A stretch of 64,000 nt of DNA from Corynebacterium kroppenstedtii (GCF_003243515.1 NZ_QFRA01000001.1:1-64000), one strand, 5' to 3'. Counted from the stretch's first letter, positions 29,331 through 38,899 are shown. The notes: generated from the sequence alone by a model not told the origin. A program made the numbers and translations.

Positions 29331-30035
29331 TTACGCTCTGGGTGTGCGGAGAACGTATCCCACGCCTCTGACGGTCTGAATCAAATGTGGTTCGTCCTTA
29401 TCCACTTTGCGACGCAAATAGGAAACATAGGACTCAACAACGTTTCCATCGCCACCGAAGTCGTAATTCCACACATGGTCCAAGATTTTTGCCTTGCTCA
29501 GGACAACCTCGGCATTAACCATTAAATAACGGAGCAACTTGAATTCCGTCGGGGATAAATCCACATATTCGCCCGCCTTGGTTACTTCATGTGAATTGTC
29601 ATCCAGGGTGAGGTCGGCGTAGGTGATTCGTTGATCGTCGTCCACCTCTGGCGGGGTGACGCGACGAAGAATCACTTTCAAACGCGTAACGACTTCTTCC
29701 AAACTAAATGGTTTGGTGACGTAATCGTCGGCACCAATTGTTAAACCGTGAATGCGGTCATCAACCGCATCTTTGGCTGTCAGGAAAAGGACCGGTGCAT
29801 CGTGGCCGTCCGCACGGAGCTTGCTCAATAGGGTGAACCCGTCCATGCGGGGCATCATGACGTCCAGAATAAATGCGTCGGGATGGAACGAGCGCGCAAT
29901 ATCCAACGCTTCCCCACCGTCACTCGCGGTCGCGACCTCGAATCCTTGGAACTTCAAGGACACTTTGAGAAGCTCTACGATGTTTGCTTCATCATCAACA
30001 ACAAGAACGCGTGTGGGGGCTTCAGCAGAACTCAT
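29331..30035 (-). CDS. OmpR-family response regulator, PhoR-like
   Basis: A 234-residue regulator: receiver domain with the acidic pair DD14-15, phospho-acceptor Asp58 in FILDVMMPRMDG, the T/K switch residues in FLTAKDA and DYVTKPFS, then a winged-helix DNA-binding domain with LSPTEFKLLRYLM and VVESYVSYLRRKVD. The ATG at 30035 begins the usual family N terminus; the frame is open 14 codons further. It forms a pair with the downstream kinase. By gene order it may be PhoR, which switches on phosphate-scavenging genes. The phospholipase C-like gene at 34.2 kb would be a natural target, but I did not find PhoR boxes. Confidence 0.88.
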   Translation of the reverse strand: MSSAEAPTRVLVVDDEANIVELLKVSLKFQGFEVATASDGGEALDIARSFHPDAFILDVMMPRMDGFTLLSKLRADGHDAPVLFLTAKDAVDDRIHGLTIGADDYVTKPFSLEEVVTRLKVILRRVTPPEVDDDQRITYADLTLDDNSHEVTKAGEYVDLSPTEFKLLRYLMVNAEVVLSKAKILDHVWNYDFGGDGNVVESYVSYLRRKVDKDEPHLIQTVRGVGYVLRTPRA

Positions 30036-30215
30036 AGTTCCAGTGTGCACGATTACTGATGATTTGTCTGCATACACCGCATATGAAGTTACTGAGCACT
30101 TTCAGCCTGTTTCCTGTACGCCGGGTTGAGCATCCTGGGAACCTGATGTACGAATACTGTGAACGCTCAGCTCACCCGCAATCAGCGTAAACTTACCAAC
30201 ACCAACCGGGAGGCG

Positions 30216-31319
30216 ATGCAGCAGGTGACTACCCACCACATCAAGGCCAGCACTCGCAGGTCACTAGTCGGGTGGACTATCGCGATCATTGCGACGCTAG
30301 TTGCCGTAGGACTCTGTCGGGTTGCGCAACTTCCCTCGCCTCTCATGTTGGGCGCGATGGTGGGTGGGCTCTGCGGAGCCATTATCGCGAGCACGCAGAT
30401 CCGGCCGCCGCGCTCCACGATCGTCCCCTCGCAAGGTGTTATTTCCCTCATGGCGGCAGGCCCTTTGGTTAATTCTTCCCCGGACCGTTTGGCGTCCTAT
30501 GCGCTTCCGTCACTCATTGCTATCGGAATCACTTTGCTTCTCTGCGCGGTCTGCGCCTGGGTGATTACACGTTTTTCAACCATCGATTCACCCACAGCGG
30601 TCATGTCGACACTCGCAGGTGGGGCGTCGGCAATGTCTGTTCTTTCCGAAGAATTGGGGGCAGATTTTCGGTACGTCACTGTTGCTCAGTATCTCCGCGT
30701 TTTTATCGTTTCCTTCTCACTGCCTTTTTTAATTCCATTACTGGTTGGCGGAAATGTTGATTTTGGTTCAGAACCCCTCGTAAACCTTTCCTCCCACTCG
30801 ATAATGAACTGGCTAGTTGTGTTGGCCGTGATCACTATTCCTGGATGGCTTGCCAGTTTTACCCCATTACCTGCACCCCGCCTGCTTGCCCCTTTGGCCA
30901 TCACCATCGTGATAGGCGAATGGCAACCGCATCTCATTTCGATACCTGGCGTTTTAGAAGCGGCCGCATTTGTTTTGATTGGTTGGCAGGCCGGTGGTGC
31001 TTTTGACCGACAATCATTGGTAACGAACGCTAAACGGCTTCCGCTCGCATTCCTGTGCATCATTGTTCTGATGGGCGGATGTGGAGTTATGGCCGGAATA
31101 CTCACAGCCCTAGGCCTCGGAACGCTCACTGAAACATACTTAGCGACGACGCCCGGCGGCCTTTATATCGTCCTGGCCATCGCACACGACCGCGGAGCGG
31201 GACCCATTGTTACCGTCATGCAGGTGACCAGGATGATCGTCATGCTGATTGTCACTGCATTTGTGCCACAGCTCATCCGCGCATTACGGCGGATCAAAAA
31301 CTCCGCCGCGCATCACTAG
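30216..31319 (+). CDS. AbrB family membrane protein (putative transporter)
   Basis: A 367-residue polytopic membrane protein of the AbrB/'ammonia monooxygenase' family (PF05145), built of two homologous halves of about five helices each. Typical segments are LPSPLMLGAMVGGLCGAI and the second-half GWQAGGAFDRQSL and TPGGLYIVLAIAHDRGAGP. Despite database names it is not an oxygenase; the function is unknown, perhaps metabolite transport. GGAGG lies 5 bases before the ATG at 30216, so that start is preferred over the open frame from 30159. Confidence 0.82.
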   Translation: MQQVTTHHIKASTRRSLVGWTIAIIATLVAVGLCRVAQLPSPLMLGAMVGGLCGAIIASTQIRPPRSTIVPSQGVISLMAAGPLVNSSPDRLASYALPSLIAIGITLLLCAVCAWVITRFSTIDSPTAVMSTLAGGASAMSVLSEELGADFRYVTVAQYLRVFIVSFSLPFLIPLLVGGNVDFGSEPLVNLSSHSIMNWLVVLAVITIPGWLASFTPLPAPRLLAPLAITIVIGEWQPHLISIPGVLEAAAFVLIGWQAGGAFDRQSLVTNAKRLPLAFLCIIVLMGGCGVMAGILTALGLGTLTETYLATTPGGLYIVLAIAHDRGAGPIVTVMQVTRMIVMLIVTAFVPQLIRALRRIKNSAAHH

Positions 31320-31344
31320 CGATGGCCACACTATGCGTACTGGT

Positions 31345-32145
31345 CTAGACGTACTGGCTGGCTGCTTGAACCGTAGACGGTACGTAGCTACTTCCGAAGA
31401 GGTACACGTGGCTAAGCAACATGCTTAGCTGGTGCAACGGAATAAGTTTCCGCCATCCCTTATTGAGAAAACCCTCACTTTCATAGCCTTCGTAAATAGC
31501 ATCGAGCTTGGGCGCTCCAAAAAGAGCGAGCGCGGCGAGATCCGTCAGTGGGTGTCCGCCATGGGCACTCGGGTCAATCAACACCGCCCCGGACGAGGTC
31601 CACATCACGTTGCCCGCCCATAGATCTCCATGGATCCGAGCTGGAGTATCGATGTCGTCGAAATCGCCGTCGCGAAGACGCTCGCACACAGCCTCAACAG
31701 CCTTATTGCCCTGTTCTCCCAAGGACGCTCCGCGCTGCGAACTATTGATGCGCTCCAACGTCGGCATGATGCGAGCTTCCGCATACATTTCGCCCCAGTG
31801 GTCATAATGCTTCAAGCTCAGCAGCATTAACTCATCATTCGGGCCGTGAAGGCCACCGCCCTCCCAACCGTCTGGGCCAGCACCAAACGCCGCAGCTCCC
31901 GCCTCGTGGGTGTATGACAGCGCAGCACCGAATTCGCGGGCAAACCGAGTCGAGGCACGACCATTGTTCAAACGCTCCAGGACAAGTCCGCCGCCGGGGA
32001 CGGAATCATCCTGACCGAAAACCTTCACGACGCGCGCCCCGCCCGACGATTCAGCCTCGCGCAGCCAATTCAAGCCGGCTGCTTCCCACTCGGCAGCCCG
32101 GCCATGTGTGTTCTTCGTAAACGTATCGTCGTCAATAAAAGCCAT
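31345..32145 (-). CDS. fructosamine kinase family protein
   Basis: A 266-residue kinase of the fructosamine/ketosamine-3-kinase fold, which phosphorylates sugar amines on glycated proteins or small molecules so that they break down. The catalytic segment reads RIHGDLWAGNVMW, with the metal-binding part VLIDPSAHGGHPLTDLA. The N-terminal LNWLREAESSGGARVVKV fits the ATP-binding lobe. Convergent with the AbrB gene, with 25 bases between stops. Confidence 0.9.
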   Translation of the reverse strand: MAFIDDDTFTKNTHGRAAEWEAAGLNWLREAESSGGARVVKVFGQDDSVPGGGLVLERLNNGRASTRFAREFGAALSYTHEAGAAAFGAGPDGWEGGGLHGPNDELMLLSLKHYDHWGEMYAEARIMPTLERINSSQRGASLGEQGNKAVEAVCERLRDGDFDDIDTPARIHGDLWAGNVMWTSSGAVLIDPSAHGGHPLTDLAALALFGAPKLDAIYEGYESEGFLNKGWRKLIPLHQLSMLLSHVYLFGSSYVPSTVQAASQYV

Positions 32146-32247
32146 GCTCCCAACCGTAGACGTTTACGTGCCTAGGGGTGACATTATTTTTCTCTAACGA
32201 TTATTCGTGGCCTTTATTCACGGTCTATGATGCAATCCAAGCTATTG

Positions 32248-33012
32248 CTATGAATTTTCTTTACGGAATGTACGAGTCCCCCACCAGATACCGGCAAAGA
32301 AAATGACAAGCGACCACAGAATTCCCCAGGTCACGGTTGCGGCATCAGGGTTTTCCGCGAAGATTGCGCGAACAGCGTCGACAATATATCGAGTAGGCAT
32401 GAAGTCCGATAGCCGTTCAAGCCACGCGGGAGCCAATGACATCGGCAAAATGATTCCGGATAACAACAGAATAGGCATGATAAGCATATTGGTTAGGGGA
32501 CCCATGACATCTTCGTCTTTACTGGTCAAAGCCAGCGCATTCGACGCAGCCGCCGACGCAGCACCAGCAAACAGCGTGATGATCATGCCTAGGATCACAC
32601 CCGCAATAGGCGCTTTCATCCCCATCGCATAGCCCAATGCAATGAGGATGGTGGATTGGACGCCCCGTTGCGTCACATCGCGCATGAGGCGCCCACATAA
32701 CAGTGCAGTCCTACTAGCTGGGGTAACGCGCTCAGCTTCGATCACTCCGTCACGCCACTCGGCAATAACGCCAAAGCCGACGAACATCGCGCCGAAAACC
32801 GTCAGCTGAACCAACAAACCAGGGACAAAGAATGTGTAGGCGTTCGTCGCGCCGAATTGGGCTGTCAAGGGCTTAAGTAGGGGGCCGAACAACACCAAAT
32901 ACATCACTGGCTGCAATAAGCCGATGATGATCCAGGCGGGGTTACGTAAATTCATGCGCAATTGCCTGCGGCAAATAATGCAACTCTCACGGAAGAAATT
33001 AGATATACCCAT
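32248..33012 (-). CDS. ABC-2 type transporter permease, DrrB-like
   Basis: A 254-residue membrane protein with six predicted helices and the ABC-2 pattern (NPAWIIIGLLQPVMYLVLFGP, ERVTPASRTALLCGRLMRD, MPTRYIVDAVRAIF). It forms an exporter with the ATPase gene 30 bases upstream. The daunorubicin-resistance-type pair suggests export of a drug, lipid or other hydrophobic compound; the substrate cannot be told. Confidence 0.88.
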   Translation of the reverse strand: MGISNFFRESCIICRRQLRMNLRNPAWIIIGLLQPVMYLVLFGPLLKPLTAQFGATNAYTFFVPGLLVQLTVFGAMFVGFGVIAEWRDGVIEAERVTPASRTALLCGRLMRDVTQRGVQSTILIALGYAMGMKAPIAGVILGMIITLFAGAASAAASNALALTSKDEDVMGPLTNMLIMPILLLSGIILPMSLAPAWLERLSDFMPTRYIVDAVRAIFAENPDAATVTWGILWSLVIFFAGIWWGTRTFRKENS

Positions 33013-33042
33013 GAAATATCCTCAAAATAAAATTGTGGAGAA

Positions 33043-34041
33043 TTAATCTCGCAGTGAGCGACCGGTCAGTGATAAAAAGACGTCATCCAGCGTGGGACGT
33101 CTGACGTTAAGATCGGCAATACCGATCGAATTCTCATCTAATTCCCTAATCAGCTCCGGTAAAATGTGGCCAGAGTTATAGACGTCTGCTTCTATCAGGT
33201 CGCCAGTGACTTTCAGATCGGGGGTTGTCGACGCATCTGCTGCTGACATGACGCGGGTGATGATCTCCGCGGCCTCAGCCTGGCGTGTGGCGTCGTCAAG
33301 ACGGAGAGAAACATGATCCCCAGACACCGAACGCTTTAAATTCTCTGACGTATCTGACGCGATAATTCGCCCATAATCGATAACAATGATCCGATCTGCT
33401 AAAACATCGGCCTCATCCAAATAATGAGTTGTTAAGAAAATCGTTGCACCTTGGTTTTCACGGAGACTACGAATGTGATCCCACAGGTTGCTCCGCGCCT
33501 GTGGATCGAGACCGGTCGTCGGCTCATCAAGGAAAACGAGGCCCGGGCTATGAATCAGTCCCATCGCGATATCAAGACGGCGGCGCTGACCGCCCGACAT
33601 ATTCTTGGGTTCTCTGTCCCACAAACCATCTAAACTAAACTGTTCAAATAACTCATGTGCGCGACGCTGAGCATCTTTTTTACGTAAGCCATACAGCATG
33701 CCGTGATCCATCAGTTCCTCACCTGCGTGTGCATTGGAACCGGCCGAGCCGACCTGGCTGACATACCCGATATGGCGACGGACCTCCACGGGCTGAGTAG
33801 CCACATCAAAACCTGCAACACGGGCAGAACCACTCGTCGGCTTCAACAACGTCGTGAGCATGCGGAGTGTGGTAGTTTTACCAGCACCATTAGAGCCTAG
33901 GAATCCAATGATCTCGCCTGGCTCAACATGCAGACTCACACCGTCGACGGCTTTTACCGGTTTCTTATCACGACCGCGACCACGAAAAGTTTGGGTCAGG
34001 TCATGCGCTTCAATCATCGGCTTACCAGGGCTATTAGACAT
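33043..34041 (-). CDS. ABC transporter ATP-binding protein, DrrA-like
   Basis: A 332-residue ATPase of the DrrA family. Walker A is FLGSNGAGKTTTLRML, the signature MSGGQRRRLDIAMGL, Walker B LVFLDEPTTGLDP, and the switch His lies in FLTTHYLDEAD. The C-terminal part after residue 230 is the DrrA-specific extension ending RRPTLDDVFLSLTGRSL. Pairs with the ABC-2 permease directly downstream. Divergent from the phospholipase gene. Confidence 0.92.
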   Translation of the reverse strand: MSNSPGKPMIEAHDLTQTFRGRGRDKKPVKAVDGVSLHVEPGEIIGFLGSNGAGKTTTLRMLTTLLKPTSGSARVAGFDVATQPVEVRRHIGYVSQVGSAGSNAHAGEELMDHGMLYGLRKKDAQRRAHELFEQFSLDGLWDREPKNMSGGQRRRLDIAMGLIHSPGLVFLDEPTTGLDPQARSNLWDHIRSLRENQGATIFLTTHYLDEADVLADRIIVIDYGRIIASDTSENLKRSVSGDHVSLRLDDATRQAEAAEIITRVMSAADASTTPDLKVTGDLIEADVYNSGHILPELIRELDENSIGIADLNVRRPTLDDVFLSLTGRSLRD

Positions 34042-34239
34042 GGCTCACATCATGCCATAAGGGCACTCAGGTTCGCACGCACAAGCACCTTAGCGAAAAG
34101 CACAGCACATTCTTCCAGCCAACCAACTTCCTACACAGCCAACTAACGGAAAACCAGTCAAATCTTGTGGATGGCCCTCAATATCTTCACTTCCACCTAT
34201 CTTTTTAGATTCGCTTCGATTTCATTCACTTGTCACCTG

Positions 34240-36357
34240 ATGTTTCCCTTCCCCAGATACACTCCAACGTCTGTGAAAAGGTTCCAGCGTGTCCACGATT
34301 CCCTAGACAACGAGGAATCCAAGCAACACCCATACAGTCCACAGCAGCCATCCCTGGGACAACACGCGGGTCTGAGCCGGCGTTCCTTCTTAAAAGGCGC
34401 AGCAGCCAGTGCAGCGGCCCTCGGGGCTACTACTTGTGGTGGGTCACTTCTCCCCCGGTCTATTCTTCAACAAATTGCTACCGCCGCACCTGCTGGTTCT
34501 CTCCAGGACGTTCACCACGTTATTTTCCTCATGCAGGAAAACCGCGCGTTCGATCACTATTTCGGTTGCCTCAAAGGTGTCCAAGGTTTCGGTGACCCCC
34601 ACCCACTGCCTCAACGCACCGGGGGAACAGTATTCGAGCAAAAAGACTCGGGTGGCACCGTCACTCTACCGTTCTCTATCCGCGATGCTGCAGGCCGTCA
34701 ATCAATGAAAGCGGAAAACATCGACGCCCTCAACCATGAATGGGAAGGAGGCACCTCTGCCCTACATAGCGGATGGTGTGACAACTGGATAGACGCCAAA
34801 ACAACCTCCACCATGGCTTATTATGATCGGCAAGACTTGCCATTCCAGTACGAACTCGCCGACACATTTACTGTGTGCGACCAGTACTTCTGTTCAGTGC
34901 CGACGAGTACGTCGCCCAACAGAAACTACTATTTCTCCGGCTACACAGGATTTGAGCCCGCGTCCCCGTCGACACGAGCGGTGGACAACCGGGCCTACGA
35001 TGACGGGCACCCCGGCTACAACTGGCCTTGCCTAGCAGAAATCCTGGATAACGCGGGCATTGACTGGCGCGTCTATCAGGAATGGGACAATTTCACCGAT
35101 AACAACCTCGAGTACTTCCGGTACACCAAGCGAATTTCAGCGAAAGTTTTCTCTGGCCACAACGACTTCGGGGAAAACTACTACTCTGCCCTCGCCACCG
35201 CAACTGAGACCAACGACCACCACACGGTACAGAAACTCACCGAGGAGCTGACACATAACCTTGAGCAGCTCACGCCAACGGAGCGACGCATTTTCGACCG
35301 CGCGCTCTATCGCTCTGAACCACACACCATAACCCAGCGCGTTGAGCACGACATCGCCGCAGGAACACTGCCGCCCGTTTCCTGGATCGTGCCGTCGAGC
35401 ACGGAATCTGAACACCCCTCGGCATCGTCGCCACGTGCGTCAGCAAACCTTATTTATCGCCTATTAGATGCTCTGGGAAAGCACCCTGAGGTGTGGAAAC
35501 ACACCGCACTATTTATTACCTTCGACGAAAACGATGGGTATTTCGACCACGTTCCACCACCACGGCCACCACGGAGTGAAATAGACGAGTGGTACCAGGA
35601 GAAAGCTCTCGGCTTCGGCAACCGAGTACCCATGATTGTGGTATCTCCGTGGAGCGTCGGCGGATACCGCTGTTCAGAGGTGTTCGACCACACCTCTGCA
35701 TCACAATTCCTCGAGTCGTGGAAGGGGATTTCAGTTCCCACCGTGTCGCGATGGCGACGCCGAATTAGCGGAGACTTAACCAGCGCTTTTGATTTCTCTC
35801 ATCCCCAACCTTTTACACCTGCATCCCAGCCACCACCGACGGCGGAGCTGAAACCACGCTGGCACCCACAGCCACCGAAAAAGGGCGTGATGCCACAGCA
35901 GGAACCGGGCCGACGTCCTCAGCGGCCCCTGCCCTACCAACTATCTGCAGCAGCTACAGAGCTCTCCCCAGAGAAAAATATCCGACTCCGCTTAATTAAC
36001 GACGGCGCTGCTACCGCGAATTTTCTGGTGTTTTGCTTCCATGAAGCTAAAACCCCGGTACGAATGGCAAACTCTGGTGAGACACAGAGCGGACTCGGGC
36101 CGAGCAGGATCACCGAGGTGAACACAGCCGAGCACCGTGCGGGAATGCCCAACATCAATCACCATGAGGGTGCGGACAGTAGCAATGTGGGAACGCCGGG
36201 GAAAGATGTCATCGCCTGCGACGTTCGTGGCACAGTGATCCTCGACATCCCCACGGCGAGAGACGGCCGCTATGCCATCGTCGTCAAAGGCCCGGCAGGC
36301 TTTCACTTTGAGGCCAACGGAACCGTGCAGCATTCGTACATACACTCTCCGCTATGA
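34240..36357 (+). CDS. Tat-exported phospholipase C / acid phosphatase family enzyme
   Basis: A phosphoesterase-family enzyme (PF04185), probably hydrolysing phosphocholine lipids or other phosphoesters outside the membrane. A twin-arginine signal is clear: LSRRSFLKGAAASAAALGA. Family motifs follow: VIFLMQENRAFDHYFGCL, DQYFCSVPTSTSPNRNYYFSG and FITFDENDGYFDHVPPP. The last 150 residues match the C-terminal beta domain found in bacterial phospholipases C. Start is uncertain: no good ribosome site precedes the ATG at 34240, and the frame is open from 34165; a GTG at 34273 is another option. In pathogens such enzymes damage host membranes and free phosphate; here that is inference. Confidence 0.88.
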   Translation: MFPFPRYTPTSVKRFQRVHDSLDNEESKQHPYSPQQPSLGQHAGLSRRSFLKGAAASAAALGATTCGGSLLPRSILQQIATAAPAGSLQDVHHVIFLMQENRAFDHYFGCLKGVQGFGDPHPLPQRTGGTVFEQKDSGGTVTLPFSIRDAAGRQSMKAENIDALNHEWEGGTSALHSGWCDNWIDAKTTSTMAYYDRQDLPFQYELADTFTVCDQYFCSVPTSTSPNRNYYFSGYTGFEPASPSTRAVDNRAYDDGHPGYNWPCLAEILDNAGIDWRVYQEWDNFTDNNLEYFRYTKRISAKVFSGHNDFGENYYSALATATETNDHHTVQKLTEELTHNLEQLTPTERRIFDRALYRSEPHTITQRVEHDIAAGTLPPVSWIVPSSTESEHPSASSPRASANLIYRLLDALGKHPEVWKHTALFITFDENDGYFDHVPPPRPPRSEIDEWYQEKALGFGNRVPMIVVSPWSVGGYRCSEVFDHTSASQFLESWKGISVPTVSRWRRRISGDLTSAFDFSHPQPFTPASQPPPTAELKPRWHPQPPKKGVMPQQEPGRRPQRPLPYQLSAAATELSPEKNIRLRLINDGAATANFLVFCFHEAKTPVRMANSGETQSGLGPSRITEVNTAEHRAGMPNINHHEGADSSNVGTPGKDVIACDVRGTVILDIPTARDGRYAIVVKGPAGFHFEANGTVQHSYIHSPL

Positions 36358-36404
36358 CTCCTGCTTCGGCGAGCTCCCACATTAATCCCCGGCCTGCTGT
36401 TATG

Positions 36405-36477
36405 AGCTGGAGATGGGACTTGAACCCACAACCTACGGTTTACAAGACCGTTGCGCTACCGATTGCGCCACTCCAGC
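36405..36477 (-). tRNA. tRNA-Thr (anticodon TGT)
   Basis: A complete 73-base cloverleaf reads on the minus strand: 7-bp acceptor GCTGGAG/CTCCAGC, D arm with GCGC stems, anticodon arm ACGGT-CTTGTAA-ACCGT giving anticodon TGT (reads ACA), 5-base variable loop, and T arm GTGGG-TTCAAGT-CCCAT. CCA is not encoded. Confidence 0.95.
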
Positions 36478-36704
36478 ACACTGGGAACTTGCCCACACCA
36501 AGCATGAACGCCCGGCTAGGTTCCGTTAACCAGCTCCGTCATAATACACATAACTGCACCCACAACGAAACAAATACTCCATCACCAGTGCAAACAGCCC
36601 TTAGCACTACCCCAATCGCCTGCACCATAGGTTCTGTCGTAGCCTGTCACCACGAACTTTCCTCACCCTCACCGTTCCCGATCAGAGAAGGCAACGATCT
36701 CTTC

Positions 36705-38330
36705 ATGGATTTTGTCTCTGGGTTCAGCCAGGCATTCCGCCGCGTCGCTGGCTCCCACGCCCCAGGCTCTACCGCCGGCGGCTCCAATCCTGTCGCCACC
36801 ATCGATGCCGTCAAAGCCGCTCCGGCACCGTCGCCACTAAAACCCATCGATTTCACCAATGTCGACGAAATCAATGCAGTTCTCGACCTTGCCGCCCGCA
36901 TTGGCGACGTCCTCCTGGCCAGCGGCATGAGCAATGGTGACGTCAAAGCCCACATGCACGCGATCACCGAAACATACGGTATCCACGACGTCCACGTCGA
37001 CATCACCCTCAACACCCTCATGCTGTACACCACCATGGGACCCACCGAAGGTGCGCTCTCGGCGTTCCGCGTCGTCAGTAAACTCAGCATGGACTTCGCC
37101 CGATTAGAGGAAATCGACGTCCTTGTTCGACGCATCCTCACCGGTGGATTCACGCGGGCCGAAGCTGCAGACGAACTCCATGAAATCGTCACGGCACCCC
37201 CCACCTACAATTCAGCCTTTGTGCTGATCATGTGGGGCGTCTTCACCGGATCGGTGGCATTCATGATCGGCGGACACCTTCCCGAGGCCATCATTTCCTG
37301 CCTCTCTGCCATCGTCATCATGTGGGGATCCGCGGTGCTGGCCGGACACGGGCTGCCCTTGTTCTTCCAAAACGTCTTCGGCGGGCTTGTCGCCCCCGTC
37401 CCCGCCGCCCTGGCCTACCACGTGGGCCAACACTATGGAATAGAGGTCAACCCATCGGTCTGTATCGGTGCCGGGATCGTAGCCATGCTGGCCGGGCTCA
37501 CCCTGGTTCAAGCGCTCCAAGATGGCATCACGGGAGCGCCGGTCACGGCGTCTGCACGATTCTTCGAAGCCGCCCTCTCCACCGGCGCCATCATCGCCGG
37601 CGTTGCCTTCGGGCTTAATATCGCCTCCCGCCTGGGCATTCCTCTCCCCGGATTTGAAGGATCGGCGTCCACCAACGTCGTGCAAAACGTCGTCATTACG
37701 GTGTCCGGGGCACTTGCGGGCGCATTCTTCGCGGTCGCGTGCTTCGCGCGCCTGCGATCGACGGTCATCACGACGGTCACCACCCTCATCGGTGCAGCGA
37801 TTTACTACATGATCCTTATCCCCATCGGCTTCGGAACCATCGCGGCCTCCGGCATGGCGGCCACACTCATCGGACTGTTCGGTGGTCTGCTCTCCCGCCG
37901 GTACATGATCCCCCCGCTGATCACCGCAGTCTCGGGCATTACCCCACTCCTGCCCGGTTTCGCTCTCTACCGCGGCATGTATTCCCTGCTTAACGACCGG
38001 CCGTCCATAGGGTTCTCCTCGATGGCCACTGCTTTCGCGATCGCCACGAGCCTGGCGGCGGGCGTCGTCCTTGGTGAATGGATTGCGCGCAGATTACGAC
38101 GGCCCCGCATCGCCACCGCTTACCGCGGAGTCCGCAATATCGTCCGACGGCCACTCGCGGTGAAGGCGCGCGCCAACGGGTCGCGCCCCAACGATTCCCG
38201 GACTAATGGCCAACGCACGAGCGGAACACGCACCAATGGCCGTGGGGCCCCTCGAACGCCGAACACGGGATCCGTCCGGGCTCGCTGGCGCAACCGTTCC
38301 TACCGAAACACAAAAGTGCGCTCCCAGTGA
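36705..38330 (+). CDS. thrE: threonine/serine exporter, ThrE family
   Basis: A 541-residue inner-membrane protein of the ThrE family, which exports threonine and serine using the proton gradient in C. glutamicum. The N-terminal third is a soluble hydrolase-like domain (LAARIGDVLLASGMSNGDVK, YGIHDVHVDITLNTL), followed by about ten helices. The tail after residue 490 is rich in Arg, Asn, Thr and Gly (SRPNDSRTNGQRTSG) and looks disordered. The ATG at 36705 fits the family length; the open frame begins at 36354 but would run through the tRNA locus on the other strand. Confidence 0.88.
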   Translation: MDFVSGFSQAFRRVAGSHAPGSTAGGSNPVATIDAVKAAPAPSPLKPIDFTNVDEINAVLDLAARIGDVLLASGMSNGDVKAHMHAITETYGIHDVHVDITLNTLMLYTTMGPTEGALSAFRVVSKLSMDFARLEEIDVLVRRILTGGFTRAEAADELHEIVTAPPTYNSAFVLIMWGVFTGSVAFMIGGHLPEAIISCLSAIVIMWGSAVLAGHGLPLFFQNVFGGLVAPVPAALAYHVGQHYGIEVNPSVCIGAGIVAMLAGLTLVQALQDGITGAPVTASARFFEAALSTGAIIAGVAFGLNIASRLGIPLPGFEGSASTNVVQNVVITVSGALAGAFFAVACFARLRSTVITTVTTLIGAAIYYMILIPIGFGTIAASGMAATLIGLFGGLLSRRYMIPPLITAVSGITPLLPGFALYRGMYSLLNDRPSIGFSSMATAFAIATSLAAGVVLGEWIARRLRRPRIATAYRGVRNIVRRPLAVKARANGSRPNDSRTNGQRTSGTRTNGRGAPRTPNTGSVRARWRNRSYRNTKVRSQ

Positions 38331-38418
38331 CGTCGTCGATAAAACCCGATAAATCCCACGGTGGCAGCTACCACGAAACCCACCGCGTGAGCTACCATTA
38401 CTCTGTTCACCATCCATC

Positions 38419-38443
38419 CCAGGAGGATTTTCCAGGAGGATTT
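38419..38443 (+). repeat. tandemly duplicated ribosome-binding site
   Basis: CCAGGAGGATTT occurs at 38419-38430 and again at 38432-38443, immediately before the GTG at 38444. Both copies carry a perfect AGGAGG; the second is at the right distance from the start, the first is 13 bases further away. Confidence 0.85.
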
Positions 38444-38899
38444 GTGCCCCCCAAGGTCACTGATAAACGGGCAACCAACGCAGAATCACTGCACGCCATC
38501 GAAGAAGAAACAGCTATCGCGGCCCAACGTATCGTCGCTACATATGCAGAGGACTTCTTTGACTACACCACGCTGACCAACATGCTGGGCGTTGAACCCA
38601 AAGGGCTGATCTACCGTCGGGTCGCCAAAGAACTCGGCGAACCCGAAATTCCCGGTAAGAAACCGGAAAAGAAGGCAGCCAAGAAGTCCAGCAAGAAATC
38701 GACCGGTAAGAAATCCACCGGCAAGGGCACGAAGAAGACCAGCAAGAAGTCGACTAAGTCTTCAGCAAAGAAGAGCACGAAGAAGTCGACCAAGAAGAGC
38801 ACCAAGAAAGCTACAAAGAAGTCGTCCGGATCCGCGGCGAAGGAGAGCACGCGGAAATCCACCGCGAAAAGTCGACGGCCAAGAAATCCTCATAATTAG
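38444..38899 (+). CDS. histone H1-like lysine-rich protein
   Basis: A 151-residue protein with a short acidic/neutral helical head (residues 1-65, ATYAEDFFDYTTLTNMLGVE) and a tail of about 85 residues made of KKSTKK/KKSSKK-type repeats with Arg at the end. The tail resembles those of actinobacterial HupB and eukaryotic H1, so nucleoid binding is likely. The head is not an HU domain that I recognise. The start is the GTG at 38444, set by an AGGAGG 5 bases upstream; the open frame from 38327 is ignored. A terminator follows about 70 bases after the stop. Confidence 0.75.
   Translation: MPPKVTDKRATNAESLHAIEEETAIAAQRIVATYAEDFFDYTTLTNMLGVEPKGLIYRRVAKELGEPEIPGKKPEKKAAKKSSKKSTGKKSTGKGTKKTSKKSTKSSAKKSTKKSTKKSTKKATKKSSGSAAKESTRKSTAKSRRPRNPHN

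Noticed and set aside
34400..34450. Lipobox in the phospholipase signal peptide
   Set aside because: The residues before the cysteine (ATTC) do not match the lipobox pattern, so plain Tat export is preferred.
36354..36704. Extension of the thrE frame upstream to 36354
   Set aside because: It would be translated across the tRNA-Thr locus, has no ribosome site, and the family starts at about 36705.
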